Positions 28,490-37,405 of a DNA stretch of 64,000 nucleotides are shown here, in pieces. Location: contig NZ_AP024322.1 of assembly GCF_018408855.1 (NCBI RefSeq), forward strand, positions 2,790,001 to 2,854,000. The letters are read 5' to 3'. Position numbers and translations under genes: made by a program. Each line of letters opens with the position of its first letter. Position 1 is the stretch's first letter. This DNA comes from Caballeronia sp. NK8. GTDB lineage: Bacteria > Pseudomonadota > Gammaproteobacteria > Burkholderiales > Burkholderiaceae. The notes below the pieces were generated by a model that was not told the DNA's origin, did no database searches, and saw only the letters and a program-made list of their open reading frames with translations.

Positions 28490-30121
28490 TTATTGCATGC
28501 CGACGCCATCGAAGCGCACGTAGCCGAGCGGCTCGATCTTCATGTTCGTCACCTTCTTGCTGACGGGCTGATAGACCGTCGAGTGCGCGATCGGCGAGAA
28601 CGGCAGTTGTTGCGCGAAGATCTGCTGCGCGTCGGTGTAAGCCTTGGTGCGAGCGGCGACATCGGTCGTCGAACGGCCCTTCACGACGAGCTCGTCGAAC
28701 GGCTTGTAGCACCACTTCGAGAAGTTGCTGCCCTTCACCGCATCGCAGCCGAGCAGCGTGCCGAGCCAGTTGTCGGGGTCGCCGTTGTCGCCGGTCCAGC
28801 CGATCAGCAGCGCGTCATGTTCGCCCGCGTGCGCGCGCTTCAGATACTCGCCCCACTCGTACGACACGATGTTCGCCTTCACGCCGATCTTCGCCCAGTC
28901 GGCCTGAATCATTTCCGCCATCAGACGCGCGTTCGGGTTGTATGCGCGTTGCACGGGCATCGCCCACAGCGTGATCTCGAAGCCGTTCGGAAAGCCCGCT
29001 TTCGCGAGCAGTTCCTTCGCCTTCGCGGTGTCGTAAGCCTGACCTTTCAGGTTCTTGTCATAGGACCATTGCGTCGGCGGCATCGGTGCGGTGGCCGGCT
29101 GGCCCGCGCCCTGATATACGGAATCGATGATCGCCTTCTTGTTGATCGCCATGTCGAGCGCGCGACGCACGTCGGTGTTGCCGAGGTCCTTCTTCGTGAC
29201 GTTGTACGCGACATAGCCTTCGTTGAAGCCCGCCTGCGACGGCGTATCGACATTCGACGCCGACTTCAGCGCCGCGATATCGCCCGGACGCGGATAGCTC
29301 ATCACCTGGCATTCGTTGCTCTTCAGCTTCTGCACGCGCACGGCGGCGTCCGGCGTGATCGAGAAGATCAGCTTGGAGATCTGCACCGCGTTCGGCTTCC
29401 AATAGTCAGGATTGCCGTCGAAGCGGATGGTCGCGTCCTTCGTATAGCTGCGGAAAATGAACGGGCCCGTGCCGACCGGCTGCTGATTGATGTCGGCGGC
29501 CTTGCCGTCCTTCAGCAGCTTGTCCGTGTACTCGGCGGACAGAATCGATGCGTATTCCATCGCCATGTTCTGGATGAATGGCGCGCTCACTTCCTTCAGC
29601 GTGAACTTCACGGTGTACGGATCGACCTTCTCGATCTTCGAGATCAGCTTGTCCATGCCGAGGTCCGTGAAGTACGGAAACTGCACGTTGTACGCCTTGC
29701 GGAACGGATTGTTCGGATCGAGCATGCGGTTGAACGTGAAGATCACGTCATCCGCGTTGAATTCGCGCGTCGGCTTGAAGAACGACGTCGTCTGGAACTT
29801 CACGCCGTGACGCAGATGGAACGTGTAGGTGAGTCCGTCGGACGAAACGTCCCACTTCTCCGCGAGACCCGGCTCGACCTTGGTGCCGCCGCGCTCGAAC
29901 TCGACGAGACGGTTGTACACGGTGAAGGTGTTCGCGGTGAAATCGGTGCCGGTCGTGTATTGGGCCGGATCGAAACCGGCGGGGCTGCCTTCCGAACAGT
30001 ACACGAGCGTCTTGTTCGGGATGGCGGCGTTCGCCGCGCTCGCTGCGAAGAGCGATGCCGTGGCCACGGCGCCCGCGAGCGCCGACATGCGGACGGCTCG
30101 CAACAGGCTGTTTTTGTTCAT
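28490..30121 (-). CDS. dppA: Periplasmic dipeptide/peptide-binding protein
   Basis: This 543-residue protein has a clear signal peptide (MSALAGAVATASLFAASAANA, interrupted only by charge at the start) and the SBP_bac_5 fold. Signatures are TLVYCSEGSPAGFDPAQYTTGTDF near residue 38, TYTFHLRHGVKFQTT near 98-112, and the C-terminal LLGCDAVKGSNFSKWCYKPFDEL with a Cys pair as in DppA. It delivers di- or other small peptides, or haem in some species, to the DppBCDF channel. It is the first gene of the operon. Confidence 0.94.
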   Translation of the reverse strand: MNKNSLLRAVRMSALAGAVATASLFAASAANAAIPNKTLVYCSEGSPAGFDPAQYTTGTDFTANTFTVYNRLVEFERGGTKVEPGLAEKWDVSSDGLTYTFHLRHGVKFQTTSFFKPTREFNADDVIFTFNRMLDPNNPFRKAYNVQFPYFTDLGMDKLISKIEKVDPYTVKFTLKEVSAPFIQNMAMEYASILSAEYTDKLLKDGKAADINQQPVGTGPFIFRSYTKDATIRFDGNPDYWKPNAVQISKLIFSITPDAAVRVQKLKSNECQVMSYPRPGDIAALKSASNVDTPSQAGFNEGYVAYNVTKKDLGNTDVRRALDMAINKKAIIDSVYQGAGQPATAPMPPTQWSYDKNLKGQAYDTAKAKELLAKAGFPNGFEITLWAMPVQRAYNPNARLMAEMIQADWAKIGVKANIVSYEWGEYLKRAHAGEHDALLIGWTGDNGDPDNWLGTLLGCDAVKGSNFSKWCYKPFDELVVKGRSTTDVAARTKAYTDAQQIFAQQLPFSPIAHSTVYQPVSKKVTNMKIEPLGYVRFDGVGMQ

Positions 30122-30402
30122 GTTTCCTCCAAGTCGATGCCGGCTTCTGGCCGGCGTAGCGCGAGTGTACTTGATCGCACCGCCCGGTTTTCGACGCGTG
30201 TGCGCAAAGTCGGGCGCTACCCTAGCACGAACAAAAGTGACATGCGCGCTTGGTTTTCCCCACTAGAGTTTGTCGCCGATGGCACTTCGATAAGGGTATG
30301 TTATCGCTCATGCGCAGACGTGATAGACCGGACGACGAAATATTGCGCGCCCGGCTCTTTGCTGGCGAAAAAAGGCGAAATTCACGGGAGAAGAAACAAG
30401 AA
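30122..30402 (-). promoter_or_regulatory. dppA upstream region
   Basis: About 280 bp separate dppA from the metF terminator. A GGAGG-like ribosome-binding site (minus strand GGAGGAAAC) stands just before the dppA ATG. The AT-richer stretch 30225-30310 probably holds the promoter, but no hexamer pair stands out. A small GCCGGC stem (about 30141-30158) is the only structure noticed. Confidence 0.4.
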
Positions 30403-30424
30403 CCGCGCGACGAACGCCGCGCGG
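30403..30424 (-). terminator. Probable terminator after metF
   Basis: CCGCGCG (30403-30409) pairs with CGCGCGG (30418-30424). On the minus strand the stem is followed by a T-rich TTCTTGTTTCTTC. It lies 19 bp beyond the metF stop. Confidence 0.55.
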
Positions 30425-30442
30425 GTGAAGCATTGATGCAGA

Positions 30443-31282
30443 TCAGATGCTTTTGAATCCGAGGCCTTCGCAAATCGCTTTGGAGGCCCACGAACCGTTG
30501 AGCGTGTAGAAGTGCAGCCCCGGCGCGCCGTCGTCGACGAGGCGCTGGCACAAACCGGTCACCACATCGACGCCGAATGCGCGAATCGACTCGCGATCGT
30601 CGCCGAAGCTTTCGAGCCGGCGCGCGATCCACTTCGGCACTTCCGCGCCGCACATGTCGGAGAAGCGCATCAGTTGCGAGAAGTTGGTGATCGGCATGAT
30701 GCCCGGCACGATCGGCACGTCCACGCCGAGCTTGCGCGCTTCCTCGACAAACCTGAAGTACGAATCGGCGTTGAAGAAGTACTGCGTGATCGCGGAATTC
30801 GCGCCCGCCTTCACCTTGCGCGCGAAGTTTTCGAGGTCCGCGCGCGGCGACTTCGATTGCGGATGAAATTCCGGATACGCGGCCACTTCGATGTTGAACC
30901 AGTCGCCGTGCTCCTGACGGATGAACGCCACGAGTTCGGACGCATAGCGCAACTCGCCGACTTCGCCCATGCCCGAAGGCAGATCGCCGCGCAGCGCGAC
31001 GATATGACGAATGCCGTGCTCGCGGTAGTTCGAAAGGATCGCGCGCAGGCTGTCCCGCGACGAGCCGATGCACGAAAGATGCGGCGCGGCCTCGAAGCCT
31101 TCCGTGGCCATTTCGAGCACGGTGTCGAGCGTGCCTTGCTGCGTGGAGCCGCCTGCGCCGAAGGTCACGGAAACGAACTTGGGCGAGAGCTTCTTGAGCT
31201 CGGCGCGGGACGCGCGCAGCTTGTCCACGCCCTCCTGCGTCTTCGGCGGGAAAAACTCGAATGAGAGTTCGATCGGTTTCAT
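30443..31282 (-). CDS. metF: Methylenetetrahydrofolate reductase
   Basis: This 279-residue FAD enzyme reduces 5,10-methylene-THF to 5-methyl-THF, the methyl donor for methionine synthesis. It begins KPIELSFEFFPPKTQEGVDKL, which carries the catalytic Glu of the family. It has SVTFGAGGSTQQGTLD near residues 38-53, HIVALRGDLPSG near 93-104, and the C-terminal GLHFYTLN. It is the third gene of an SAH-riboswitch operon (ahcY, a small membrane protein, metF), which joins removal of SAH to methyl-group supply. Confidence 0.95.
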   Translation of the reverse strand: MKPIELSFEFFPPKTQEGVDKLRASRAELKKLSPKFVSVTFGAGGSTQQGTLDTVLEMATEGFEAAPHLSCIGSSRDSLRAILSNYREHGIRHIVALRGDLPSGMGEVGELRYASELVAFIRQEHGDWFNIEVAAYPEFHPQSKSPRADLENFARKVKAGANSAITQYFFNADSYFRFVEEARKLGVDVPIVPGIMPITNFSQLMRFSDMCGAEVPKWIARRLESFGDDRESIRAFGVDVVTGLCQRLVDDGAPGLHFYTLNGSWASKAICEGLGFKSI

Positions 31283-31307
31283 GATGGTGGATGATCGAGC
31301 GGCGACG

Positions 31308-31661
31308 TCAGCCGAAGTTGCGGTTCCCGAAAATGAGCGCCGACAACAGCCACGACACGATGCTGTACAGAATCGAGCCGAAGAACGCGGACCAGAATCC
31401 CGACACTTCGAAGCCCTTCAGCAGCGACGAGCACAGCCAGAAACACAGCGCATTCACGACGAGTATGAAGACCCCGAGCGTGAGGATCGTCACCGGCAGC
31501 GTGAGGATGATGAGAAGCGGCCTCAGCACTGCATTGATGAGCCCGAGCACCACCGCGATGATGAGCGCCGTGCCAAAACTGCGGATGTGGATCGACGGCA
31601 CGAGATAGGTAATGATCAGGAGCGCGAGCGCGTTGATCAGCCATGTCAGCAGCACGGTCAT
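31308..31661 (-). CDS. Small membrane protein, phage holin superfamily IV / PF04020-like
   Basis: This 117-residue protein is almost entirely hydrophobic, with four membrane helices. Examples are LLTWLINALALLIITYLVP near residues 4-22, TALIIAVVLGLINAVLRPLL near 30-49 and ILTLGVFILVVNALCFWLC near 58-76. The LGLINAVLRPLLIILTLPVT motif is typical of the PF04020 family (named holin-like, function unknown). The start at 31661 has GGAG upstream. It lies between ahcY and metF in the same direction. No role in the SAM cycle is known. Confidence 0.82.
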   Translation of the reverse strand: MTVLLTWLINALALLIITYLVPSIHIRSFGTALIIAVVLGLINAVLRPLLIILTLPVTILTLGVFILVVNALCFWLCSSLLKGFEVSGFWSAFFGSILYSIVSWLLSALIFGNRNFG

Positions 31662-31697
31662 CGAAGGTTCTCCGGTTGATGCGTCAGCTCGCGCGCG

Positions 31698-31725
31698 TCG
31701 CACGGGTGCGCGTGCCCCCGTGCGA
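31698..31725 (-). repeat. Hairpin between ahcY and the small membrane gene
   Basis: A 9-bp perfect stem TCGCACGGG/CCCGTGCGA lies in the 84-bp spacer. No T-tract follows on the minus strand, so it is more likely a processing or pausing structure than a terminator. Confidence 0.4.
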
Positions 31726-31745
31726 ACGAACGCCGCCGCCTGCGA

Positions 31746-33170
31746 TTAATAGCGATAGTGGTTCGGCTTGAACGGGCCGTTCTTGTCGACGCCGATATAA
31801 CCCGCCTGCTCGTCCGACAGCACGGTCAGTTCCACGCCGATGCGGCCCAGATGCAGACGCGCGACCTTTTCGTCGAGATGCTTCGGCAGCACGTAGACCT
31901 TGTTCTCGTACTTCTCGCCTTGCGTGAACAGTTCGATCTGCGCGAGCGTCTGGTTGGTGAACGAGTTCGACATCACGAACGACGGATGGCCCGTTGCGCA
32001 GCCGAGGTTCACGAGACGGCCCTCAGCCAGAATGATGATCTTCTTGCCGTCCGGGAAGACGATGTGATCGACCTGCGGCTTGATGTTGTCCCACGTGTAC
32101 TGGCGCGTGGAAGCGATATCGATTTCCGAATCGAAGTGGCCGATGTTGCAGACGATCGCGTTGTTGCGCATCGCCTTCATGTGGTCGTGGTTGATGACGT
32201 GGTAGTTGCCCGTCGCCGTCACGAAGATGTCGGCGCGGCTCGCGGCGTATTCCATCGTCACGACGCGGTAGCCTTCCATCGCGGCTTGCAGCGCGCAGAT
32301 CGGATCGATTTCCGTGACCCACACCGTCGCGCCCAGACCGCGCAGCGATTGCGCGCAGCCCTTGCCCACGTCGCCGTAACCGGCCACGACCGCGATCTTG
32401 CCCGCGATCATCACGTCGGTTGCGCGCTTGATGCCGTCCACGAGCGATTCGCGGCAGCCGTAGAGGTTGTCGAACTTCGACTTCGTGACCGAATCGTTCA
32501 CGTTGATGGCCGGGAACGGCAGGCGGCCTTCCTTTTCCATCTGGTACAGGCGGTGCACGCCCGTGGTGGTTTCTTCCGTCACGCCCTGAATGTGCGCGAG
32601 GCGCGTGGAGTACCACGTCGGATCGGCGTCGAGGTGCGAAGCGATCGACTTGTAGAGCGCCACTTCTTCCTCGTTCGTCGGTTTCGAGATGACCGAACGA
32701 TCCTTCTCCGCCTTCGAGCCGAGAATGAGCAGCAGTGTTGCATCGCCGCCGTCATCGAGAATCATGTTGGCGAACTCGCCGTTCGGCCATTCGAAGATGC
32801 GGTGCGAGAACTCCCAGTATTCGTCGAGCGATTCGCCCTTGAACGCGAACACCGGCGTGCCGCCGGCGGCGATGGCGGCGGCTGCGTGATCCTGCGTCGA
32901 GAAGATATTGCACGATGCCCAGCGCACGTCCGCGCCCAGCGCGGTGAGCGTTTCGATCAGCACGCCCGTCTGGATCGTCATGTGCAGGGAACCGGCGACG
33001 CGCGCGCCCTTCAGCGGCTGCTGCGCCTTGTATTCCTCGCGCGTCTGGATGAGACCCGGCATTTCCGTTTCGGCGATGTCGAGTTCCTTGCGGCCCCATG
33101 CGGCCAGCGACATGTCGGCGACGACGTAATCCTTGGAATTCTTGGAATCGAGAACTGCGGCGTTCATCAC
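31746..33170 (-). CDS. ahcY: Adenosylhomocysteinase
   Basis: This 474-residue enzyme splits S-adenosylhomocysteine into adenosine and homocysteine. Visible signatures are [20 protein letters not shown] at the start, [16 protein letters not shown] near residue 85, [13 protein letters not shown] near 222, and the NAD-binding [20 protein letters not shown] near 260-279. The C-terminal [14 protein letters not shown] and the last residues [10 protein letters not shown], with the conserved Lys/Tyr, are also present. It includes the ~40-residue insertion typical of proteobacterial and eukaryotic types. It is the first gene behind the SAH riboswitch. Confidence 0.97.
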   Translation of the reverse strand: MMNAAVLDSKNSKDYVVADMSLAAWGRKELDIAETEMPGLIQTREEYKAQQPLKGARVAGSLHMTIQTGVLIETLTALGADVRWASCNIFSTQDHAAAAIAAGGTPVFAFKGESLDEYWEFSHRIFEWPNGEFANMILDDGGDATLLLILGSKAEKDRSVISKPTNEEEVALYKSIASHLDADPTWYSTRLAHIQGVTEETTTGVHRLYQMEKEGRLPFPAINVNDSVTKSKFDNLYGCRESLVDGIKRATDVMIAGKIAVVAGYGDVGKGCAQSLRGLGATVWVTEIDPICALQAAMEGYRVVTMEYAASRADIFVTATGNYHVINHDHMKAMRNNAIVCNIGHFDSEIDIASTRQYTWDNIKPQVDHIVFPDGKKIIILAEGRLVNLGCATGHPSFVMSNSFTNQTLAQIELFTQGEKYENKVYVLPKHLDEKVARLHLGRIGVELTVLSDEQAGYIGVDKNGPFKPNHYRY

Positions 33171-33201
33171 GCCCTCCTTTCTAAATAGTCTAGAAATGTT
33201 G

Positions 33202-33321
33202 ACGTGAGCGCCGTTCGATGCGGTGGCTCAGCGGGCTTTCGATCAGCCTTCGAACCGTCCGGATTGAATGCTCCGAGCCTGGCGGCCTGTGTTTTCTGGC
33301 CGTCGCAACGCTCCTCGGAAG
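33202..33321 (-). promoter_or_regulatory. S-adenosylhomocysteine (SAH) riboswitch
   Basis: On the minus strand, reading toward ahcY, the consensus elements occur in order. CCGAGGAGCG followed by UUGCGAC lies at 33302-33318, GCCAGGCUCGG at 33273-33283, and AACGGCGCUCACG at 33203-33215. CCGAG pairs with CUCGG (P1), and GAGCG can pair with CGCUC as the pseudoknot. A GGAGGGCGTG ribosome site follows just before the ahcY ATG. SAH binding should raise ahcY and metF expression. Spacing and gene context both fit the known family. Confidence 0.9.
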
Positions 33322-33330
33322 CGAACGCCG

Positions 33331-33336
33331 ATTGTA
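33331..33336 (-). promoter_or_regulatory. Likely -10 box of the ahcY promoter
   Basis: TACAAT on the minus strand, about 10 nt before the riboswitch begins, would place the transcript start almost exactly at the aptamer. No good -35 hexamer was found 17 bp upstream. Confidence 0.45.
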
Positions 33337-33404
33337 GCAAAGTCCCGTGGGAACGATCCGTTTCTGAGACGTGCGTGGGGATTTTTCGCGGCGCTTTTCC
33401 GCGC

Positions 33405-34127
33405 TCAGAAAGGCAGCGCCGACAGCAACGGCGCGAGCAGCACCATCGCGACTCCTGCGATCATCATCGTGAGACTGGCGACGACGCCCTCTTCGCTCCC
33501 CAGTTCGCGCGCTTTTGCGGTGCCGACGCCGTGCGCCGCCGCGCCGAACAGCGCGCCTCGCGCGAGCCGCGTGCGCAACGGCACGAGCGCGAGCACGATC
33601 TCGCCGAACAGCATGCCGCAGACGCCCGTCGCGATCACGAAAAGCGCGGTGAGGTCCTTCGGCGCGTGAATTTTGTCGGAGACGGCGAGCGCGAAGGGCG
33701 TCGAGACCGAGCGCGTCGCGAGACTGCGCTGCAATTCCGGCGACAGATGCAGCAGCTTCGCGAGCATCAGCGATCCGCCGACCGCCACCAGAATGCCGAC
33801 CGTCACGCCGACGCTCAGCGAAATCCAGTGCCGCTTGATGAGCATGCGGTATTCGTAGATGGGCACCGCGAACGCGACCGTCGCCGGGCCGAGCAGCCAC
33901 ATGAGCCAGCGCGTATCGGCGAAGTAAACCGAATAAGGAATGCGCGCCATCACGACGATCAGCGCGAGCATCGCCGGCACCGCGAGCAGCGGCGTGAGCC
34001 ACGGCCGCCTGAAGCGCGCGTAGAGCTGCTTGGCCGCGAAGTACAGCGCGACGGTCAGCACGAAGCAGCCCGCCGCGATGAGGCGCGCGGCGTCGTCTGC
34101 GATGAGGGAGGCGTAGAAGTGGTTCAT
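33405..34127 (-). CDS. LrgB/CidB family membrane protein
   Basis: This 240-residue protein has about seven membrane helices. The conserved family region is WLLGPATVAFAVPIYEYR near residues 64-81, SLATRSVSTPFALAVSD near 125-141, and GALFGAAAHGVGTAKARELG near 185-205. LrgB/CidB proteins act with LrgA/CidA in holin-like control of murein hydrolysis and in export of pyruvate or glycolate-like acids in some bacteria. The start at 34127 gives the normal length. The gene follows the cidA-like gene with a 10-bp gap. Confidence 0.88.
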   Translation of the reverse strand: MNHFYASLIADDAARLIAAGCFVLTVALYFAAKQLYARFRRPWLTPLLAVPAMLALIVVMARIPYSVYFADTRWLMWLLGPATVAFAVPIYEYRMLIKRHWISLSVGVTVGILVAVGGSLMLAKLLHLSPELQRSLATRSVSTPFALAVSDKIHAPKDLTALFVIATGVCGMLFGEIVLALVPLRTRLARGALFGAAAHGVGTAKARELGSEEGVVASLTMMIAGVAMVLLAPLLSALPF

Positions 34128-34137
34128 GTCGGCCGGT

Positions 34138-34581
34138 TCACGCGCGCGCGGCCTGCCGTGCGACGAGCACGCGGCGCAACGCGAGATGGCGTTCGAGGCG
34201 CGCCGCACGGTCGACGGCGAACGCGACGGCCACCATCACCATCAAGGTTCCCCCGACCACCACAAGCGCGAGCCGCCAGCCGTCCTCCTTGAAGAGGCCG
34301 CCGTACTGAACCGCCGCGACCGCCGCCGGGATGAAGAACAGCAGCATGTCCGAAAGCAGCCAGTCCGCGCCCGCTTTCACCCAGCGCGGTGCGATGCCGC
34401 CGCAGAACAACAGCGCGAGCAGCGCGACCAGGCCGACCACGCCGCCCGGCACCGGCAGCGACAGCTTGCGCGCGACGAAATCCGCCGCGACCCAGATCGC
34501 CGCGAGCGCGGCGGACTGCACCGCGACGCGCAGAAAGCGGCCGAAGGCGGATTGCGAAGGGTTCGTCAGGACGGCGGACAT
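34138..34581 (-). CDS. CidA/LrgA family holin-like protein
   Basis: This 147-residue protein has four membrane helices. It carries the family motif LPVPGGVVGLVALLALLF near residues 42-59, then GADWLLSDMLLFFIPAAVA near 71-89. It is the first gene of the pair with the LrgB-like gene, and the pair is divergent from a LysR regulator. The role (acid export or murein hydrolase control) is known only for relatives. Confidence 0.87.
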   Translation of the reverse strand: MSAVLTNPSQSAFGRFLRVAVQSAALAAIWVAADFVARKLSLPVPGGVVGLVALLALLFCGGIAPRWVKAGADWLLSDMLLFFIPAAVAAVQYGGLFKEDGWRLALVVVGGTLMVMVAVAFAVDRAARLERHLALRRVLVARQAARA

Positions 34582-34711
34582 GGCGGGCTCTTTTGCGATG
34601 AAATCAATGAACTAGGGTTAACCTGTAGTCCGAGTATATGGGCGCTCCTTGCATAATTAAAATGAATTAAGCTTATCCAAATCATTCCAAACTGGAATTC
34701 AGGAGCTGACG
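34582..34711. promoter_or_regulatory. Divergent promoter between cidA-like and lysR genes
   Basis: The 130 bp are AT-rich, in contrast to their flanks. The stretch around 34655-34675 (AATTAAAATGAATTAAG) is an imperfect palindrome of the LysR-site type. AGGAG precedes the lysR ATG. Regulation of the pair by the LysR protein is inferred. Confidence 0.4.
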
Positions 34712-35656
34712 ATGGAATTGCGCGCCTTGCGGTACTTCATCGAGGTCGTGAAGCAGAAGAGCTTCACCGCCGCCGCCGAGCACATGTTCGTGACCCAGCC
34801 GACCATCAGCAAAATGGTGAAGGCGCTGGAGGATGAAGTCGGATCGCCGCTGCTGTTGCGCGAGGGCCGTCAGATGGTGCTGACGGACGCCGGGCAGATC
34901 GTCTATCAGCGCGGCGTCGAGGTGCTGGCGGCGCATGCCCGGCTGGAGGCCGAGCTCAACGATCTCGGCACCTTCGGGCGCGGCACGCTGACGATCGGCA
35001 TTCCGCCGATGGGCGGTTCGCTCTTCACGCCCGCCATCGCTGAGTTCCGGCGTCGCTATCCGAAGGTCGAGCTCAAGCTGTTCGAGCGCGGCTCGAAGGC
35101 GATCGAGGCGGCGCTCATCGACGGCGAACTGGAACTGGGCGGCGTCCTGCAGCCTGTCGACACCAACATGTTCGACGTCCTGCCCGTCAGCCGGCAGATT
35201 CTGTGGCTCGTCGCGTCGAAGGGTTCGCGCTGGGACGACGCGCGCGAAGTCGCGCTCACCGATCTCGCCGCAGAACCATTCGTGTTCTACGGCGAGAGCC
35301 TCGCGCTGAACGACGTCGTGCTCAACGCGTGCCGCGAAGCGGGTTTCGCGCCGACGATCGTCGGCCGCAGCGGGCACTGGGATTTCATGGCGGCGCTCGT
35401 GCAGGCGGGCATCGGCATCGCGTTGCTGCCCGCGCCGTACTGCCGCCGCCTCGACGCCGACGCGTTCACCTGCCGCCCGGTCGTCGCGCCGGAGATTCAC
35501 TGGGATATGGCGCTCGGCTGGCGGCGCAACGGCTATCTGTCGCACGCGGCGCGGGCGTGGATCGAAGTCGCGCGCGAAATGCTGCCCGCGAATCTCGATC
35601 AGGATTTCATGGGCGATGGCTTTCCGCGCGCGCGGCGCGGCGAGCCGGGAAAATGA
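34712..35656 (+). CDS. LysR-family transcriptional regulator (CidR-like position)
   Basis: This 314-residue protein has the N-terminal LysR helix-turn-helix: LRYFIEVVKQKSFTAAAEHM near residues 5-24, then VTQPTISKMVKALEDEVGSPLL near 27-48. A substrate-binding domain follows, with LTIGIPPMGGSLFTPAIAEF near 91 and a typical C-terminal VQAGIGIALLPA segment near 230. Its divergent position beside cidA/cidB-like genes matches CidR regulators. The effector is unknown. A strong terminator follows. Confidence 0.88.
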   Translation: MELRALRYFIEVVKQKSFTAAAEHMFVTQPTISKMVKALEDEVGSPLLLREGRQMVLTDAGQIVYQRGVEVLAAHARLEAELNDLGTFGRGTLTIGIPPMGGSLFTPAIAEFRRRYPKVELKLFERGSKAIEAALIDGELELGGVLQPVDTNMFDVLPVSRQILWLVASKGSRWDDAREVALTDLAAEPFVFYGESLALNDVVLNACREAGFAPTIVGRSGHWDFMAALVQAGIGIALLPAPYCRRLDADAFTCRPVVAPEIHWDMALGWRRNGYLSHAARAWIEVAREMLPANLDQDFMGDGFPRARRGEPGK

Positions 35657-35691
35657 AACGCGCCGGCTTGCATAGAGCAAGCCGGCGCGTT
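35657..35691. terminator. Bidirectional terminator between lysR and the OmpA-like gene
   Basis: A 14-bp perfect stem AACGCGCCGGCTTG (35657-35670) pairs with 35678-35691 around a 7-nt loop. T-rich DNA follows on the plus strand (CTTTA) and A-rich DNA precedes it, so both converging genes can end here. Confidence 0.85.
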
Positions 35692-35722
35692 CTTTACAGC
35701 AACTTCCCGGGCGTTAGCCGTA

Positions 35723-37405
35723 TCAGTTCAATTCCTTGAACTCGATCCGGCGATTCGCCGCGCGACCTTCACGCGTCGCGTTGTCGGCGATCGGATGCGC
35801 GTCGCCGAAACCTTCCGCCGAGAGTGTGTCCGCAGGCACGCCGTGCTGGATCAGATAGCTGCGCACCGCCTGCGCGCGCTTTTCCGACAAACGGATATTC
35901 ACCGCCGGATCGCCCGAGCTGTCGGTGTAACCGCCGATCTGCAGCCTGATCGGTTTGCCGGATGCGCCACAGTCCTTCAGCGATTTCGCCGATTCGGCGA
36001 GTTCGTCCAGCGCGGCGCGCGGCAGCGAATTCGACGCAAAGCCGAAGTTGACCGGATGCGTATTCAGATGCTTCGCGATGTCGGCGGCGGCGCAACTCGC
36101 GGCGGCCTGGGCGTCGGACGCGGCCAGCGCCTTGGCTGCGGCGGGCGTATCGGCGGCGATCGTCCAGCCATCGCCGAAGGACGCCCTCAGCTTGTCCAGC
36201 CAGCCGAGCGCCGTGTCCGCGGCGCGGCCGCCCAGATCGACCTTGTCGCCCGCGATCTGCACCTGCGCGCCCGGCAACGCCATGACCGGCAACAGGCCGT
36301 CGAGCTTGCCGAGCCACGCGGCCGGCTTCGTATCCGGATCGGCCGTGATGTTGGCGTGGAACTTGTCCATGCCGAACTTGACCGCGAGCACGTCGAGCAG
36401 GTGCTGCCGCTCCTTCTCGCTGTTCACGGTGGCGGTCAGCGTGGGAATGCCGGATGCGTCGACGGCGAAGGACAACTTCGAGTCCTTGCCCGGCAGCGCG
36501 ACGGGCATCGACGCCTCGCTTGCTGCCGGAATCGTCGCCGCGGCCGCGGAACCGGCGCTCGTGACCGCAGCCATGTCGGTGTTCGCGTCAGAGGCTGCAT
36601 CCGGCTTCGCGGCGGGCGCGGTGTCCTCCTGCTTCTCCGTCGAGCATCCGCGCCCGAGCAGCGCCGCGAACAGCGCGAGCGCGGCGGCGAGCGCGATCCA
36701 CCACCATTTTTTCTTGCCAGCGCGCTCTTTCGCCGGTTGCTCCGCAGCGGCGGCGGGTTCCGACTGCAACGGAAACGCCGCCGCTTCCTGCGTGGCCGGA
36801 TGGTCGAGATGCGCCGCCACGGCCTTCAGCCGCGACGCGACGCCCGCAAGAAAGGCGCCGACCGAGCCGAGCCCGAGCGCATTCGCGAACGCGTCCGTCA
36901 TGTTGGCGCGCACCACCGGCAACTGGTGTCCGAGCAGGGCCGGAAGCTGGGCCGCCTGGGCGTTGTGCTGCGTGAGATAGCGCTTGAGCACGCCGAAAAG
37001 CGTCACGCTGACCACGCCGTTCAGCGTGCGCGTGGCGATCGTCGCCACGCCGGTATATTCGGCGACGCGATCGGCGAGGCCGTTGAGGCTGTCGCGCGAG
37101 GCGATCGCCTCGTCGGTTTTCGCGCCGCTGCTGACGAGCGTCCTGAATCCCTCGTCCTGCACGACGAAGTGCGGCAGTTCCTCCGCGATCAGCGCGTTCG
37201 TGCCCGGCGACATGATCGCGGCGAACAGATTGCGCGCGCCTTCGAGCGAGGACGCCTTGTTCATCATGGCGCCGATGAGCGCGGGGGCGCACAGCGACAC
37301 CACGCGCCTGGCGGATTCCGGCGCGCAGCCGATGCGCCCGGCGATGTGCTGCAACACGCTTTCTGGCAAAGCGCTCTGGACGAGTTGATTGAGGTTGATG
37401 CTCAT
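35723..37405 (-). CDS. DUF937-OmpA family envelope protein
   Basis: This 560-residue protein has two recognisable parts. The N-terminal ~190 residues resemble the DUF937/YidB-type helical domain (ESARRVVSLCAPALIGAMMNKA near 31-52, LNGVVSVTLFGVLKRYL near 128-144). A single membrane helix follows near residues 235-255 (WWWIALAAALALFAALL). A BON-like region comes next (around 310-440, with LSFAVDASGIPTLTATVNSEKE). The C-terminal OmpA peptidoglycan-binding domain contains LQIGGYTDSSGDPAVNIRLSEKRAQAVRSYL, here split by normal loops, and ends NRRIEFKELN. It probably anchors to the wall from the inner membrane. Function is unknown. Confidence 0.83.
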   Translation of the reverse strand: MSINLNQLVQSALPESVLQHIAGRIGCAPESARRVVSLCAPALIGAMMNKASSLEGARNLFAAIMSPGTNALIAEELPHFVVQDEGFRTLVSSGAKTDEAIASRDSLNGLADRVAEYTGVATIATRTLNGVVSVTLFGVLKRYLTQHNAQAAQLPALLGHQLPVVRANMTDAFANALGLGSVGAFLAGVASRLKAVAAHLDHPATQEAAAFPLQSEPAAAAEQPAKERAGKKKWWWIALAAALALFAALLGRGCSTEKQEDTAPAAKPDAASDANTDMAAVTSAGSAAAATIPAASEASMPVALPGKDSKLSFAVDASGIPTLTATVNSEKERQHLLDVLAVKFGMDKFHANITADPDTKPAAWLGKLDGLLPVMALPGAQVQIAGDKVDLGGRAADTALGWLDKLRASFGDGWTIAADTPAAAKALAASDAQAAASCAAADIAKHLNTHPVNFGFASNSLPRAALDELAESAKSLKDCGASGKPIRLQIGGYTDSSGDPAVNIRLSEKRAQAVRSYLIQHGVPADTLSAEGFGDAHPIADNATREGRAANRRIEFKELN

